From Berkiella sp963803015 (GTDB lineage Bacteria; Pseudomonadota; Gammaproteobacteria; Berkiellales; Berkiellaceae), in NCBI GenBank assembly GCA_963803015.1, contig CAWDKV010000011.1:558001-622000 (forward strand): 64,000 bases of DNA, written 5' to 3'. The position numbers and the translations under genes are program-made. Within the stretch, counting starts at the first letter, position 1. The number at the start of each line of letters is the position of its first letter. Under the pieces are notes generated by a model. It made no database searches. It saw only the letters and a list, made by a program, of their open reading frames with translations, and had not been told where the DNA came from. Shown here piece by piece: positions 1-8,824 of this stretch.

Positions 1-2
1 CC

Positions 3-554
3 GCAGTATCCTCTATTGAACATATTGGTGACATTATGGCTATAGGTGGCATCACGCGCCGTAACTATGTACGTTATCCCGGCCTGCATCGCAGTTTAAT
101 TGGTGATGGCGTTGCTACCATGGTTGCATCCAGCTTAGGTGGACCACCTAGCATTACTTATGCTGAAGTCACTGCAGGTGTAGCGATTACAAAAACGTAT
201 AATCCTGGCATCATGACTTGGGCAAGCCTAGTCGCTATCAGCTTAGCCTTTATTGGTAAAGTAGGCGCTTTCTTTCAAACGATTCCTGTCCCTGTCATGG
301 GTGGGATCTTGATCCTGCTATTTGGTGCTATCACCGTCACAGGATTGCACTTACTTATCGAGTCCAAACAAGATCTCATGACTCCTCGAAACATGACAAT
401 TGTAGGTATCATTTTAGTTATCTCTGTAGGCGGCTTATCATTAGGATCCGGAAATTTTGCAATAAGTGGTATAGGTTTAGGCGGCTTGGTAGGGGTTTTA
501 CTCAACATTATTTTACCCTATCCTCCCTCTAAGAAAACAACGGTGGTTGCTTAA
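3..554 (+). CDS. uraA: Uracil permease (NCS2 family), C-terminal part
   Basis: This is the C-terminal part of a nucleobase:cation symporter-2 protein; the reading frame is open to the first base of the window, so the start lies upstream. UraA imports uracil with a proton across the inner membrane. The visible part carries the family's conserved stretches, including SSIEHIGD near the window edge, the PGLHRS loop, GGPPSITYAE (the TM10 region that holds the substrate-binding Glu) and the PVPVMGG segment, followed by three hydrophobic helices. It ends in a short polar tail. The terC-family gene follows 6 bases later on the same strand, so the two are probably cotranscribed. UraA is preferred over a xanthine/urate permease because of the close match to E. 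coli UraA in the LHRS and TYGE-type motifs. Confidence 0.88.
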   Translation, partial: AVSSIEHIGDIMAIGGITRRNYVRYPGLHRSLIGDGVATMVASSLGGPPSITYAEVTAGVAITKTYNPGIMTWASLVAISLAFIGKVGAFFQTIPVPVMGGILILLFGAITVTGLHLLIESKQDLMTPRNMTIVGIILVISVGGLSLGSGNFAISGIGLGGLVGVLLNIILPYPPSKKTTVVA

Positions 555-560
555 TAACCT

Positions 561-1292
561 ATGACTTACGAGTGGATTGTTGATCCTCAAGCCTGGATAG
601 CTTTAGTTACGTTAACAGTACTAGAAATAGTACTTGGCATAGATAATATTATTTTTCTCACCATATTAGTGGGGAAATTGCCCAAAAAGGAACAACCCCT
701 TGCACGTATGCTAGGGCTTTCCTTTGCAATGGCAACGAGGATTGCTCTCTTGCTCTCTTTAGTTTGGATAATGCATCTCACTAAACCGCTCTTTACACTC
801 TTTGATACTCCCTTTTCAGGAAGAGATATTATTCTTATCCTAGGTGGTCTTTTTCTCATAGCCAAAAGTACCCATGAAATACATACAAGCTTCGAAGAAC
901 ACGAACCCTCTTCGCTAGCGCCCTCTTCTAAAAAAACCAGCTTTATTAGCATTGTTTTACAAATTGGCATTATAGATATCGTCTTTTCCCTCGATTCTGT
1001 TATCACGGCGGTTGGCTTAGTAGATAAAGTTTTAATTATGGTGATAGCTATTATTCTTGCCATCTTAGTCATGATGTTTGCTGCCAAAAAGATTGGGGAG
1101 ATTGTCGATAATCATCCCACTATTAAAATGCTTGCTTTAAGCTTTTTGATATTAGTCGGATTTACTTTATTGGGCGAAGGAATGGGATTACATATTCCCA
1201 AAGGCTATCTCTATTTTGCGATGGCATATTCTGCACTGGTTGAGATGCTTAATCTAAAACTTCGTGCAAAACAAAAAAATCCATCTCACTAA
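561..1292 (+). CDS. TerC family integral membrane protein
   Basis: A 243-residue membrane protein of the TerC/YgdQ family. The N-terminal helix carries the family signature ending in EIVLGIDNIIF, and a second acidic motif, FSLDSVITAVG, lies near residue 145; both are thought to line a metal-ion path. About seven hydrophobic segments can be traced. Family members are linked to metal-ion (often Mn) export or homeostasis in the inner membrane, but the substrate cannot be read from sequence. The length is that of stand-alone TerC proteins without CBS or CorC domains. It starts 6 bases after uraA and its stop overlaps the end of the convergent methyltransferase gene by 4 bases. Confidence 0.85.
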   Translation: MTYEWIVDPQAWIALVTLTVLEIVLGIDNIIFLTILVGKLPKKEQPLARMLGLSFAMATRIALLLSLVWIMHLTKPLFTLFDTPFSGRDIILILGGLFLIAKSTHEIHTSFEEHEPSSLAPSSKKTSFISIVLQIGIIDIVFSLDSVITAVGLVDKVLIMVIAIILAILVMMFAAKKIGEIVDNHPTIKMLALSFLILVGFTLLGEGMGLHIPKGYLYFAMAYSALVEMLNLKLRAKQKNPSH

Positions 1293-2950
1293 GGTTTTAG
1301 TGAAAAAGTAAAGTAAATAATAGCGCTTAAAACAGCAACCACAAACGTCCCCTTTAAAAGAGGCATTATCATAGCTATATAGGGTTTGCCTGATAGTTTT
1401 AATACTTTTCGTTTCGCAAAAAGGTTATTTTTATCTAATGCTACCGATTTTTGATAATGAGAAAGAGCATTACCAAAATTCTTCTTTTTCTCATAAATAA
1501 TAGCCATATTATTATGAGTCGCAGCGGTATCACCAAAAACTGCCAGCGATTTTTGGTACTGACTAAGTGCTTCATCTTCTTTCATTTGTGTTTGATAAAA
1601 AAGCCCCAGCAATAAATAGATATCTGGCCCAAAATTAATATGATAAATATTGTTTTGTACTTTTATTAAATCTTGAGGAATATCTGAAGATAACTGTTTT
1701 TCTGCGGTTGGCATTAATTCCAGAACTCTCTCATGAATCGCGCCATAAGCATTTGGATCCCATTTGCTTAAGCGTAAAAAAGAAAAAAGCGCTTTTAAGG
1801 CAAAGCGATATCCATTCGTTAAGAATTCATCATAAATATAGCAATATTCATCAGGCCCAAGCGATTCTAGTTCCGCAAAGGCTAATCTCGTTCTTGGCAG
1901 ATCAGCAAAGAAAAACCCCTCAGCAAACAAATTAACTTTAAAATGATTTGAATTTTTTGACGGATAATAATCGCCGCCATTCTTTTTCAAATAAGATCCC
2001 ATCGCATCAAAATTGACGATAAAAGAATAACAACCATCATAGGTTGCGCGATATTCTTTACTGAGAAGCGGAATTTTCTCAGCAACAGAAACTCCTTTAT
2101 CACCGGATATCATGAAAAAATTATTTTTGGTTAACGCTTTGATATTATCTAAAAATTGAATACCACTTAATGGAATGGTGAAATTTGCCTCTTGATCTTT
2201 TAACGTTAGAGCATAATCTTTTAAAATTGCATTTAATGTCGGATTTTTATAATAATCGTCAACTTTTACTTCACTGCTTTCAAATTTTAATTTCAAATCA
2301 TCTAAGTGTTTTGCATCTTGAATATTATAATTGCGATAACGGCTAGTTAAACCTAATTTAACTTCTTTAAAAGTTCCCTTTTCGTACTCAAATGCATCTT
2401 GCTTAATACAGTCAAAAACATAGTTAGTGATAATAATTAAGGGGTTTTTAGATTTCAGCTCTGAATAATTGCACTGTTTTCTCGTTAAATAAAAATCTGT
2501 ATCTTTCTCCATATCAAATGCAGAAAAATCTAATTGTGAGGCTTCTATAAAAGGTTGTAAGCTAGGATTTTTTTCACAAAAATCCAAATTTTTTTGGATA
2601 ATATCTGTAATGACATAAGAAAATGACAAAGTGGATTTATCTAAGGCTAGAAGTTCATTCAATGCATTGAGAAAATGAAAACTAAATTTTCCAGTACCTG
2701 CTCCCAACTCTATAATATAAAAAGGCTCATGCACGCTCTGGGGAAATTTTTCTATGTAGTCTTTGATAAAATGAAAAACCAACGAGGCATAACGATGGCC
2801 GATAAAGGCATTACTAGAAATGTAGAAAGGAACTTCTTCTTTCCAAGCATCCACGCCCATGGTAAAGAAATAATTTTTCTGGATTTCCCATATCTTGGAG
2901 TCAGACAACCTGACTGGGTTTTGAATAAATCTGGGATCAACCTCTGTCAT
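1289..2950 (-). CDS. SAM-dependent methyltransferase fused to TPR repeats and a C-terminal membrane anchor
   Basis: A 553-residue protein. Residues 81-89 read ELGAGTGKF, a class I methyltransferase motif I, set in a domain resembling the NDUFAF7/MidA-type (COG1565-like) methyltransferases. Two TPR-like units follow at roughly residues 455-510 (ALSQYQKSLAVFGD and ALSHYQKSVALDKN). Residues about 526-548 form one hydrophobic helix that would anchor the C-terminus in a membrane. The ATG at 2950 has an AAGGAA ribosome-binding sequence just upstream. The substrate is unknown; the TPRs suggest a protein partner or protein substrate. It lies downstream of ttcA on the same strand with a 27-base gap. 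The methyltransferase fold is fairly certain; the role is not. Confidence 0.7.
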   Translation of the reverse strand: MTEVDPRFIQNPVRLSDSKIWEIQKNYFFTMGVDAWKEEVPFYISSNAFIGHRYASLVFHFIKDYIEKFPQSVHEPFYIIELGAGTGKFSFHFLNALNELLALDKSTLSFSYVITDIIQKNLDFCEKNPSLQPFIEASQLDFSAFDMEKDTDFYLTRKQCNYSELKSKNPLIIITNYVFDCIKQDAFEYEKGTFKEVKLGLTSRYRNYNIQDAKHLDDLKLKFESSEVKVDDYYKNPTLNAILKDYALTLKDQEANFTIPLSGIQFLDNIKALTKNNFFMISGDKGVSVAEKIPLLSKEYRATYDGCYSFIVNFDAMGSYLKKNGGDYYPSKNSNHFKVNLFAEGFFFADLPRTRLAFAELESLGPDEYCYIYDEFLTNGYRFALKALFSFLRLSKWDPNAYGAIHERVLELMPTAEKQLSSDIPQDLIKVQNNIYHINFGPDIYLLLGLFYQTQMKEDEALSQYQKSLAVFGDTAATHNNMAIIYEKKKNFGNALSHYQKSVALDKNNLFAKRKVLKLSGKPYIAMIMPLLKGTFVVAVLSAIIYFTFSLKP

Positions 2951-2977
2951 GGTAATTCCTTTACTTACATCCTTTAA

Positions 2978-3820
2978 TTACAGTATAGCTATCTCACTAG
3001 AAGCTGCCATTTCTTGATTCTCTTCTAAGTTATGAAAATCCCAGAGATCTCTGTCCATTAACTGACTTGGTCTTACTTGTTGCAAAGCGCTTAACATATT
3101 ACTTGGGATCTTTGGGTTATCTAACGCTAATTGATCAATTAAGCGCTTCACTTTTTTCCTAGCTAAATTCTCCTGCGATCCACATAAATTGCACGGGATA
3201 ATTGGGAAGTTTTTAAGTTTAGCATATTCAGCTATGTCCTTTTCTTGGCAATAGCTTAAGGGACGGATTAAAATTTGATTTTTATCATCAGATAATAACT
3301 TAGGAGGCATTGAACGAACTTCACCGTTATAGAAGATAGACATCAGTAAACTTGAAATTAAATCATCCCGATGATGGCCAAGAGCCACTTTATTAAAACC
3401 ATTCTTTTTCGCATAGGTATAAATTATGCCTCTTCGTAAACGAGAACATAAACTGCAATAAGTTGCGCCTTCCGGGATTTTCTCTTTCACAATGGAATAA
3501 GTATCTCTCGTTAAAATTTCAAAGGGAATATTGTGAAACGTAAGTAAATCTCGCAAGTGTGTGTCATACCAACCAGGCTGACCTTGATCTAGTGTAAAAC
3601 TAAAAATTTCAAAATTAATTTTAGCACGTATTTGTAATTTCTTTAACAAAAGAAGCATCGTGATAGAGTCTTTACCACCAGAAACACAAACCAAAATTTT
3701 GTCATTATTTTTAATGAGCTTATAATCTGCAATAGCTCTACCCATACAATGTAATAGCTTTTTTTCAAGTCGCTCTATTTTTTTTAAGCTGGGTGTGGTT
3801 TGCCACTGAATTGCTTGCAT
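2978..3820 (-). CDS. ttcA: tRNA 2-thiocytidine(32) synthetase TtcA
   Basis: TtcA adenylates and thiolates cytidine 32 of certain tRNAs, using a [4Fe-4S] cluster. The 280-residue sequence has the PP-loop SGGKDS at residues 47-52 for ATP binding, the cluster-binding pair C122 and C125 (YCSLC), and the third cluster cysteine in the PCNLCGSQ segment (C210/C213). HHRDD near residue 150 and the NPKIPSNML segment are also typical. The length is usual for the family (about 270-310). It follows the AsmA-like gene and precedes the methyltransferase gene on the minus strand, so this may be one transcription unit. Confidence 0.93.
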   Translation of the reverse strand: MQAIQWQTTPSLKKIERLEKKLLHCMGRAIADYKLIKNNDKILVCVSGGKDSITMLLLLKKLQIRAKINFEIFSFTLDQGQPGWYDTHLRDLLTFHNIPFEILTRDTYSIVKEKIPEGATYCSLCSRLRRGIIYTYAKKNGFNKVALGHHRDDLISSLLMSIFYNGEVRSMPPKLLSDDKNQILIRPLSYCQEKDIAEYAKLKNFPIIPCNLCGSQENLARKKVKRLIDQLALDNPKIPSNMLSALQQVRPSQLMDRDLWDFHNLEENQEMAASSEIAIL

Positions 3821-3857
3821 ATATACCCTATAAATCTACCTACATACTCGAACCAGA

Positions 3858-5804
3858 TTATGAACCGTCCAACACTACCTGACAAGAGGACTTCTTCTGT
3901 AAAAGCACGTCTTGCAGCTTTTCAACTAAAAGTGAATATCCCCCTGTCACTATGCCTAGCGCTATCCTACTCCCTTGACGCATCAGTTCTTCTGAAGTAA
4001 TTCTAGCGTTTGGATCTTCTAGTGTCCCCGTCACTTTTACAGTATGTAACGTTCCACCTAAATTAAGATTAATCTTGTTATTGGTCACCATCTGAAAAAT
4101 AAAATTTAATTGATCTGTCTTCAAATTGTATTCCCCCGATCCCAGTCCTGAAAGAGAGGAAGAGTCGAACCCCAAATTATTTTTACCTCGAATCACACCC
4201 TCTCTTATCTTAGATTTCATGACGATGCATCTAAACTCATCTCCTAATTGTGAAATAGTTTTTCTAGCATTAGGATGTAATCTTGCTCTTGTTAAATTTA
4301 ATAACATATTCCCGGATAAACTGGCTATCCATTTAGACATATTATTACCAACAGTATTGCCCTTGAGATCAAAATTTAATTTACCGGATACGATATGCTT
4401 ATTCTGTCCAAAGTTGCTTATCACAGCAGGTGCATCAGCATTTCTCAAATTAATATTAAAATCAATTTTAGAATTATCTTTGTCAGGTCGCAAAGTAAAA
4501 CGGCTTGTCAGTTTTCCATTAGCAAAATCTGCAGTAGGATTTAATTTAATAAGCTTATTTTCAGATGTTAAAAGAAATTGTACGTTTTTAAAAAGAGCTC
4601 TTTTATATTGCAGATTATTCACTTTAACTGCAAATGAGTGCTTATAAGGTGCAATACTTAACAAAAGATCTGTCACAACATTCTTGGAAGGATTCAGATC
4701 TTCTTCAAATTGCCAATTATTGACTAAAAAATTACCTGATATATTTTTAACTTTTCCTTTAGTAAATGAAAGAGTAACATCTCCTTTCACAGGATTATTT
4801 TTAACCTGATCAAATTTAAGATCTTGAAAACGCCAGGCAAGCGTTCCGGTTAAACCTGATTGCCATTCAGATAGTCCATTTCCAATCGTATTACCTCGAA
4901 AGTCTAAATCTGAATTTCCTTTTACAGGTGGAGGGCTAAGACCTAGCATATCCAACACTTCTTTTGCTTGAACTTGCTTTAATTTAAGGTCAAAAGCAAT
5001 ATTTAAGGTGGATTTTTTTGGCTGTAGACTAATATTTCCTGACAACTTTCCTTTAGCCACTTCAAGGGTTGGATCCAATTTAAAAATATTATCAGTTGAG
5101 CTTAAGTTAAATTTTACATTGTTAAATAGTGTTTTATTATAATGCAATTGGTTCAATTGTACTTTTAAAAAGATTTCAAAAGGGCTTAAAGCTTGCAATA
5201 CATTAGCTAAAGCGTTTTTAGAAGGGTCTTTGTCTTCAGAAAACTGCCAAAATTCAGCAAATATATCACCGGATATTTTTGGTTTATCGCCTTTTGATGC
5301 GATGAAAATATTACCGTGCAATGTGTTTTTCATGGAAGTTAAAGAAAAATGAGAGAATTTAAGACAACAATCTGAAATATCAACTTTCCCCTTGAATTTA
5401 TCAAAGGTTATTTCACTTGGGGCTTTGTTGTCTTGAGATATGACTACTTTTATCCCCTTCGACAAAATCGCGTAAAAATGAATATCTTTTTTCAATAAAG
5501 GCTCAAGGGCCAAATCAAATTCTAAAAACTCTGTGATAAAAGTGACATCGTTTCCAAACATTTTTATATTAAAAACACTATCTTTTAACTCAACATGAGG
5601 CTCTGGAAAGAGTTTAATCTTGATGTCACCCTTTAGATCAACTTTACCGCCAGTCGCTTGTTCAAATTGTTTAACGATGAGATCTTTGTAATTATTAGGA
5701 TCAAAATAGTAGATAAAATAAATCATTACGCTAGTTAATAAGATCAAAAGGATAATAAGAAGTTGGATAAACCTTTTAAAAACACTTCCCGCAGCTTTTA
5801 ACAT
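3858..5804 (-). CDS. AsmA-family inner-membrane/periplasmic protein
   Basis: A 648-residue protein with an N-terminal hydrophobic anchor (roughly residues 15-35, rich in Ile and Leu) and a long periplasmic part with repeated strand-rich blocks such as NVKFNLSSTDNIFKLDPTLEV, NVQFLLTSENKLIKLNPTADF and GKLSGNISLQP. This is the AsmA/TamB-like repeating-groove architecture, a family linked to lipid transport between the membranes. Two internal blocks (about residues 190-290 and 365-465) clearly resemble each other, both starting near FEIFLKV/HSFAVKV. I chose the ATG at 5804, one base after the upstream Sel1 stop codon, over an in-frame GTG 15 bases upstream that overlaps that gene. Which AsmA-like paralogue it corresponds to cannot be decided. 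Confidence 0.72.
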   Translation of the reverse strand: MLKAAGSVFKRFIQLLIILLILLTSVMIYFIYYFDPNNYKDLIVKQFEQATGGKVDLKGDIKIKLFPEPHVELKDSVFNIKMFGNDVTFITEFLEFDLALEPLLKKDIHFYAILSKGIKVVISQDNKAPSEITFDKFKGKVDISDCCLKFSHFSLTSMKNTLHGNIFIASKGDKPKISGDIFAEFWQFSEDKDPSKNALANVLQALSPFEIFLKVQLNQLHYNKTLFNNVKFNLSSTDNIFKLDPTLEVAKGKLSGNISLQPKKSTLNIAFDLKLKQVQAKEVLDMLGLSPPPVKGNSDLDFRGNTIGNGLSEWQSGLTGTLAWRFQDLKFDQVKNNPVKGDVTLSFTKGKVKNISGNFLVNNWQFEEDLNPSKNVVTDLLLSIAPYKHSFAVKVNNLQYKRALFKNVQFLLTSENKLIKLNPTADFANGKLTSRFTLRPDKDNSKIDFNINLRNADAPAVISNFGQNKHIVSGKLNFDLKGNTVGNNMSKWIASLSGNMLLNLTRARLHPNARKTISQLGDEFRCIVMKSKIREGVIRGKNNLGFDSSSLSGLGSGEYNLKTDQLNFIFQMVTNNKINLNLGGTLHTVKVTGTLEDPNARITSEELMRQGSRIALGIVTGGYSLLVEKLQDVLLQKKSSCQVVLDGS

Positions 5805-5805
5805 A

Positions 5806-7794
5806 TTATTGCTTAACACTCTCTTCTAATTGTTGATAGAGCGCCTCGGCTGAAGCGCGTTCTGAATCACTGAGAACGGATAAAATATCCTCTTTTAATA
5901 AAAGAGCTTCCTTATGATTTTGATTAGCAGCTAAACTAGCATAAGCATAAGAAGTGATATAATCCTTTTCTAAACCAATGCCTAAATAGTAAATTTCAGC
6001 GAGGTGAAACTGGCAATAAACATCTCCTAACAGCGCTCCTTGCTTATACCAATCGCATGCTACTGCCATATCATTACAACCGAATAATGATTTTTCACAA
6101 ATACTGCCTAATTCTCTTAAAGCCGGAATATAATCACGACTTGCAGATTCTTTTAGATCATTTAGTCCTTCACTCAGATCAAAATCAGTTTTCTCTGATT
6201 TATGTAATAAATCCAATCCTTTATGATACAACGCTGCAGCTTCTTTCAACTGAACTTTAAAGTGCAACATTTGATCGTTTGATTCCCCCTCAGATTCAGC
6301 TCCCTCTTTAAAGAAAATTGCCAACCACGTTTTTGCTTCTTCTGTACCCTGTTCCGCAGACGCAAGTAAATAAAATTTTGCTTTGCCATGATTTTTTTCG
6401 ACGCCTTGCCCAAAGTAATAAAGTCCTGCAAGTCTGCATTGCGCTAAGGCGTGGTCGTTATCCGCTAATTCTTGAAAAATTTCAGCTGCTTTTTTGAAAT
6501 TAACTTCCACCCCTATCCCATTGCGATAAAGTTCACCTAATAAGAATTTTGCTTCAGGGTTATCTTCAACTTTAGATAACCAATAAAAAGCAGATCTATC
6601 AAATTGCGGCACATTAAATTGAATTAACACCTTGGCTAATTTTATTTGCGCATCGGTTGAACCTTCTTTGGCAGGATGAGATAAATATCGCACTGCTAGA
6701 AAGCTATTTTCTAACACAGGATAACCCTCTAAATATAAACTAGCCAAAATATATTGTGCGGGAAAACACGACTTATTAGCTGCTATTTTCAACCACTTCA
6801 TTCCCTCTTGCGGATTTTTTTCCTGGTTAAAATTCCCAAAAATATAGCTAATGCCTACTTGATAAGCCCCTTCCGGATCGTCTTTTTTTGCAGCTGAAAG
6901 ATACCATTGAAAGGCTAATTGCGGATTATTTTGGACGCTATCTCCTTCCTCATACATTTTCGCTAATGTAAGCTCTGCAGGAATAAATCCTTGGTGTGCC
7001 GCCTGCTGAATTAAAGTAAGCATAGAATAATGTGAGGATATTTGTTGATCCTTTATTAACATAGCCACATGATATTGCGCACTGGGATCTTGCGTCGTTA
7101 TAGCACTATCATATAAAGCCATAGCCTGTGGCTTTTTATCTAGTTTGGTTCGGTATATATCCGCCAGCATAAGCTCTGATGGCACATGCTTTTCATTTGC
7201 TGCCAGATGCAAATATTTTAGAGCCGCCTCAAATTGTTCACTCTTAACTGGAGCCCCCTCTAGTAATAATTTACTGAGTTGAAATCTTGCTTGATTATCC
7301 CCAGCTTGAGCACTTTTCGTCAGCCATACTTTACTACGCTCTGGAGAGCGAACTATTCCCTTTCCTTCTAAGTAGCATAATCCGATGGCGGTTTGCGCAG
7401 ACTTATCTCCTAATAAAGCAGCCTTTTCATACCAAGTAAAAGCTTTACTATCACTTTTTTCAACACCTTGACCTTTTGCATACTGACTAGCTAGTTTCAA
7501 TAGAGCGGGAATATAATTTTGATCTGCTGCATGGTGATACCATGCATTAGCTGATTGTTCATTTTTTTTAACGCCATCAGCCCCTTCTTCATATAACCGC
7601 GCTATCTCATACTGAGCCGGAGCATGACCAAGTGAAGCTTCTTTGTAACAAGCTGGGAAAGCCTTTTTAGTGCCCTGTGTCTGCAGTAAGGAAGCGCACA
7701 CATTCAGCGGATCTTGCTTCTGTGTAGAATTATTCTCGGCACTGCAAGAAAGCAAAAGGATTGCTAGCACCATTATAAATAGATATTTAGCCAT
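5806..7794 (-). CDS. Sel1-repeat lipoprotein
   Basis: A 662-residue lipoprotein. Residues 1-16 form a signal peptide ending in the lipobox LLSC, so Cys17 should be lipidated. The rest is a long run of Sel1-like repeats (about 36 residues each, pattern A-x-Y-x-L-G/A-x2-Y-x2-G-x-G-V-x-K/D) nearly to the C-terminus, for example QYEIARLYEEGADGVKKNEQ and QCRLAGLYYFGQGVEKNHGK. Sel1 proteins act as protein-interaction scaffolds; in Legionella several (LpnE, EnhC) affect host-cell entry. This one would sit in the cell envelope. It is the first gene of a minus-strand run leading to the AsmA-like gene one base downstream. Its binding partner is unknown. Confidence 0.82.
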   Translation of the reverse strand: MAKYLFIMVLAILLLSCSAENNSTQKQDPLNVCASLLQTQGTKKAFPACYKEASLGHAPAQYEIARLYEEGADGVKKNEQSANAWYHHAADQNYIPALLKLASQYAKGQGVEKSDSKAFTWYEKAALLGDKSAQTAIGLCYLEGKGIVRSPERSKVWLTKSAQAGDNQARFQLSKLLLEGAPVKSEQFEAALKYLHLAANEKHVPSELMLADIYRTKLDKKPQAMALYDSAITTQDPSAQYHVAMLIKDQQISSHYSMLTLIQQAAHQGFIPAELTLAKMYEEGDSVQNNPQLAFQWYLSAAKKDDPEGAYQVGISYIFGNFNQEKNPQEGMKWLKIAANKSCFPAQYILASLYLEGYPVLENSFLAVRYLSHPAKEGSTDAQIKLAKVLIQFNVPQFDRSAFYWLSKVEDNPEAKFLLGELYRNGIGVEVNFKKAAEIFQELADNDHALAQCRLAGLYYFGQGVEKNHGKAKFYLLASAEQGTEEAKTWLAIFFKEGAESEGESNDQMLHFKVQLKEAAALYHKGLDLLHKSEKTDFDLSEGLNDLKESASRDYIPALRELGSICEKSLFGCNDMAVACDWYKQGALLGDVYCQFHLAEIYYLGIGLEKDYITSYAYASLAANQNHKEALLLKEDILSVLSDSERASAEALYQQLEESVKQ

Positions 7795-7827
7795 TAAAAC
7801 AACTTATTCACTATACGGGTTCTCGGT

Positions 7828-7833
7828 TATAAT
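7828..7833 (+). promoter_or_regulatory. Possible -10 box upstream of the EI24/CysZ-like gene
   Basis: TATAAT lies 50 bases before the GTG start of the plus-strand gene, in the 88-bp divergent intergenic region. The expected -35 position (around 7806-7811, TTCACT) is only a poor match, so this is a weak prediction from one hexamer. Confidence 0.25.
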
Positions 7834-7882
7834 AACAGTATAACGAATATACAGACATTGGCTTTGGAAACGAAGGAATAGC

Positions 7883-8656
7883 GTGAACACAAAGAACTTA
7901 CAAGGCTTTCATTACACCCTAATGGGTCTCAAATCCCTTTTATTGCCAAAAGTGAGAGCCTATATCCTTTGGCCTTTCATCATTAATTTACTGATTTTTG
8001 GATTGCTTTTTGGCTTTGGCTTAAATTACTTATGGCATAAACTCACTTTCTTTCACTTTTCTGGCTTACCCAATTGGCTGCAATGGTTAAACAGCTTACT
8101 CTTTACCTTTAAAATAGCGTTGATGGCTTTAATCGCTACTTTTTTTCTAGGCATTTTCAGTATTCTTGCCACTTTGGGGGCTAATTTATTAGGTGCCCCT
8201 TTTAATGGATTACTGAGTGAAGCTTTGTCAGAGCAGTTAACATCAGAAAAGATCCCCAACCAAGCTTTAACCCCCATGATTGTGAGTGCAACAAAACGTG
8301 AGCTCGTTAAATTTGGGTATACTCTTCCCAGAATGCTAGGTGTCTTTATTTTAGCCGGGATCCTTTATTTTATTCCGGTTCTTAACTTGCTTTCGCCTGT
8401 ATTGTTATATTGGTTTAGTGCTTGGATGATGGCTATTCAATATTTAGATTACCCCGCAGACAATCATCAAATGCCATTTAAGGATTTTTTAATATTACTG
8501 AAAAAGGAACGGGGACTTTGTCTAACATTTGGTTTAGCGGTTTCTCTACTAGCAAGTATTCCTTTTGCTAATTTTATTGTCATGCCAGCAGCCGTGTTAG
8601 GAGCAACTTACCTCTGGCACGAGCGACTGAGTGCCAAGATTAAGACTGCTGCTTAG
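7883..8656 (+). CDS. EI24-domain / CysZ-like membrane protein
   Basis: A 257-residue protein with four or more long hydrophobic segments, starting at a GTG with GAAGGA 8-13 bases upstream. The opening G-x2-Y-x-L-x-G-L-K-S-L-L-x-P-K-V-R and the NLLGAPFNGLLSE segment are typical of the EI24/CysZ family. E. coli CysZ moves sulfate into the cell for cysteine synthesis, but many distant family members have no proven transport role, and no cysteine-biosynthesis gene lies nearby. A general EI24-family name is therefore safer than cysZ. The gene is divergent from the Sel1 lipoprotein gene and convergent with the large unknown gene; a palindromic element lies directly after its stop. Confidence 0.72.
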   Translation: MNTKNLQGFHYTLMGLKSLLLPKVRAYILWPFIINLLIFGLLFGFGLNYLWHKLTFFHFSGLPNWLQWLNSLLFTFKIALMALIATFFLGIFSILATLGANLLGAPFNGLLSEALSEQLTSEKIPNQALTPMIVSATKRELVKFGYTLPRMLGVFILAGILYFIPVLNLLSPVLLYWFSAWMMAIQYLDYPADNHQMPFKDFLILLKKERGLCLTFGLAVSLLASIPFANFIVMPAAVLGATYLWHERLSAKIKTAA

Positions 8657-8666
8657 AAACTCTTTT

Positions 8667-8824
8667 ACAGCCCTTCTATAACATTGCTCCTAATTTTACA
8701 ATATATAAAATTTGGCAGCGAGGCGCAAAAACTGAAATTTACTCATTGTAAATGAAGTTTTTGCAACAAAGCTGCCAAGTTTTATAGGAAGTAAAAAAGG
8801 AGCAATGTTATAGGGAAAGGCTGT
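8667..8824. repeat. 158-bp imperfect palindrome (MITE-like element)
   Basis: The two halves are inverted copies of each other. ACAGCC...TATAACATTGCTCC at 8667-8690 matches the reverse complement of 8799-8824, TATAAAATTTGGCAGC around 8705-8718 matches 8771-8786 with one mismatch, and GCAAAAACT at 8725-8733 pairs with AGTTTTTGC at 8756-8764, leaving a short centre with its own ATTTAC/GTAAAT pairing. On one strand it would fold into a long hairpin. The right arm covers the last five codons and stop of the minus-strand gene at 8808. Only one copy is visible in the window. It could also act as a bidirectional terminator, but its length favours a mobile or repeat element. Confidence 0.75.
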
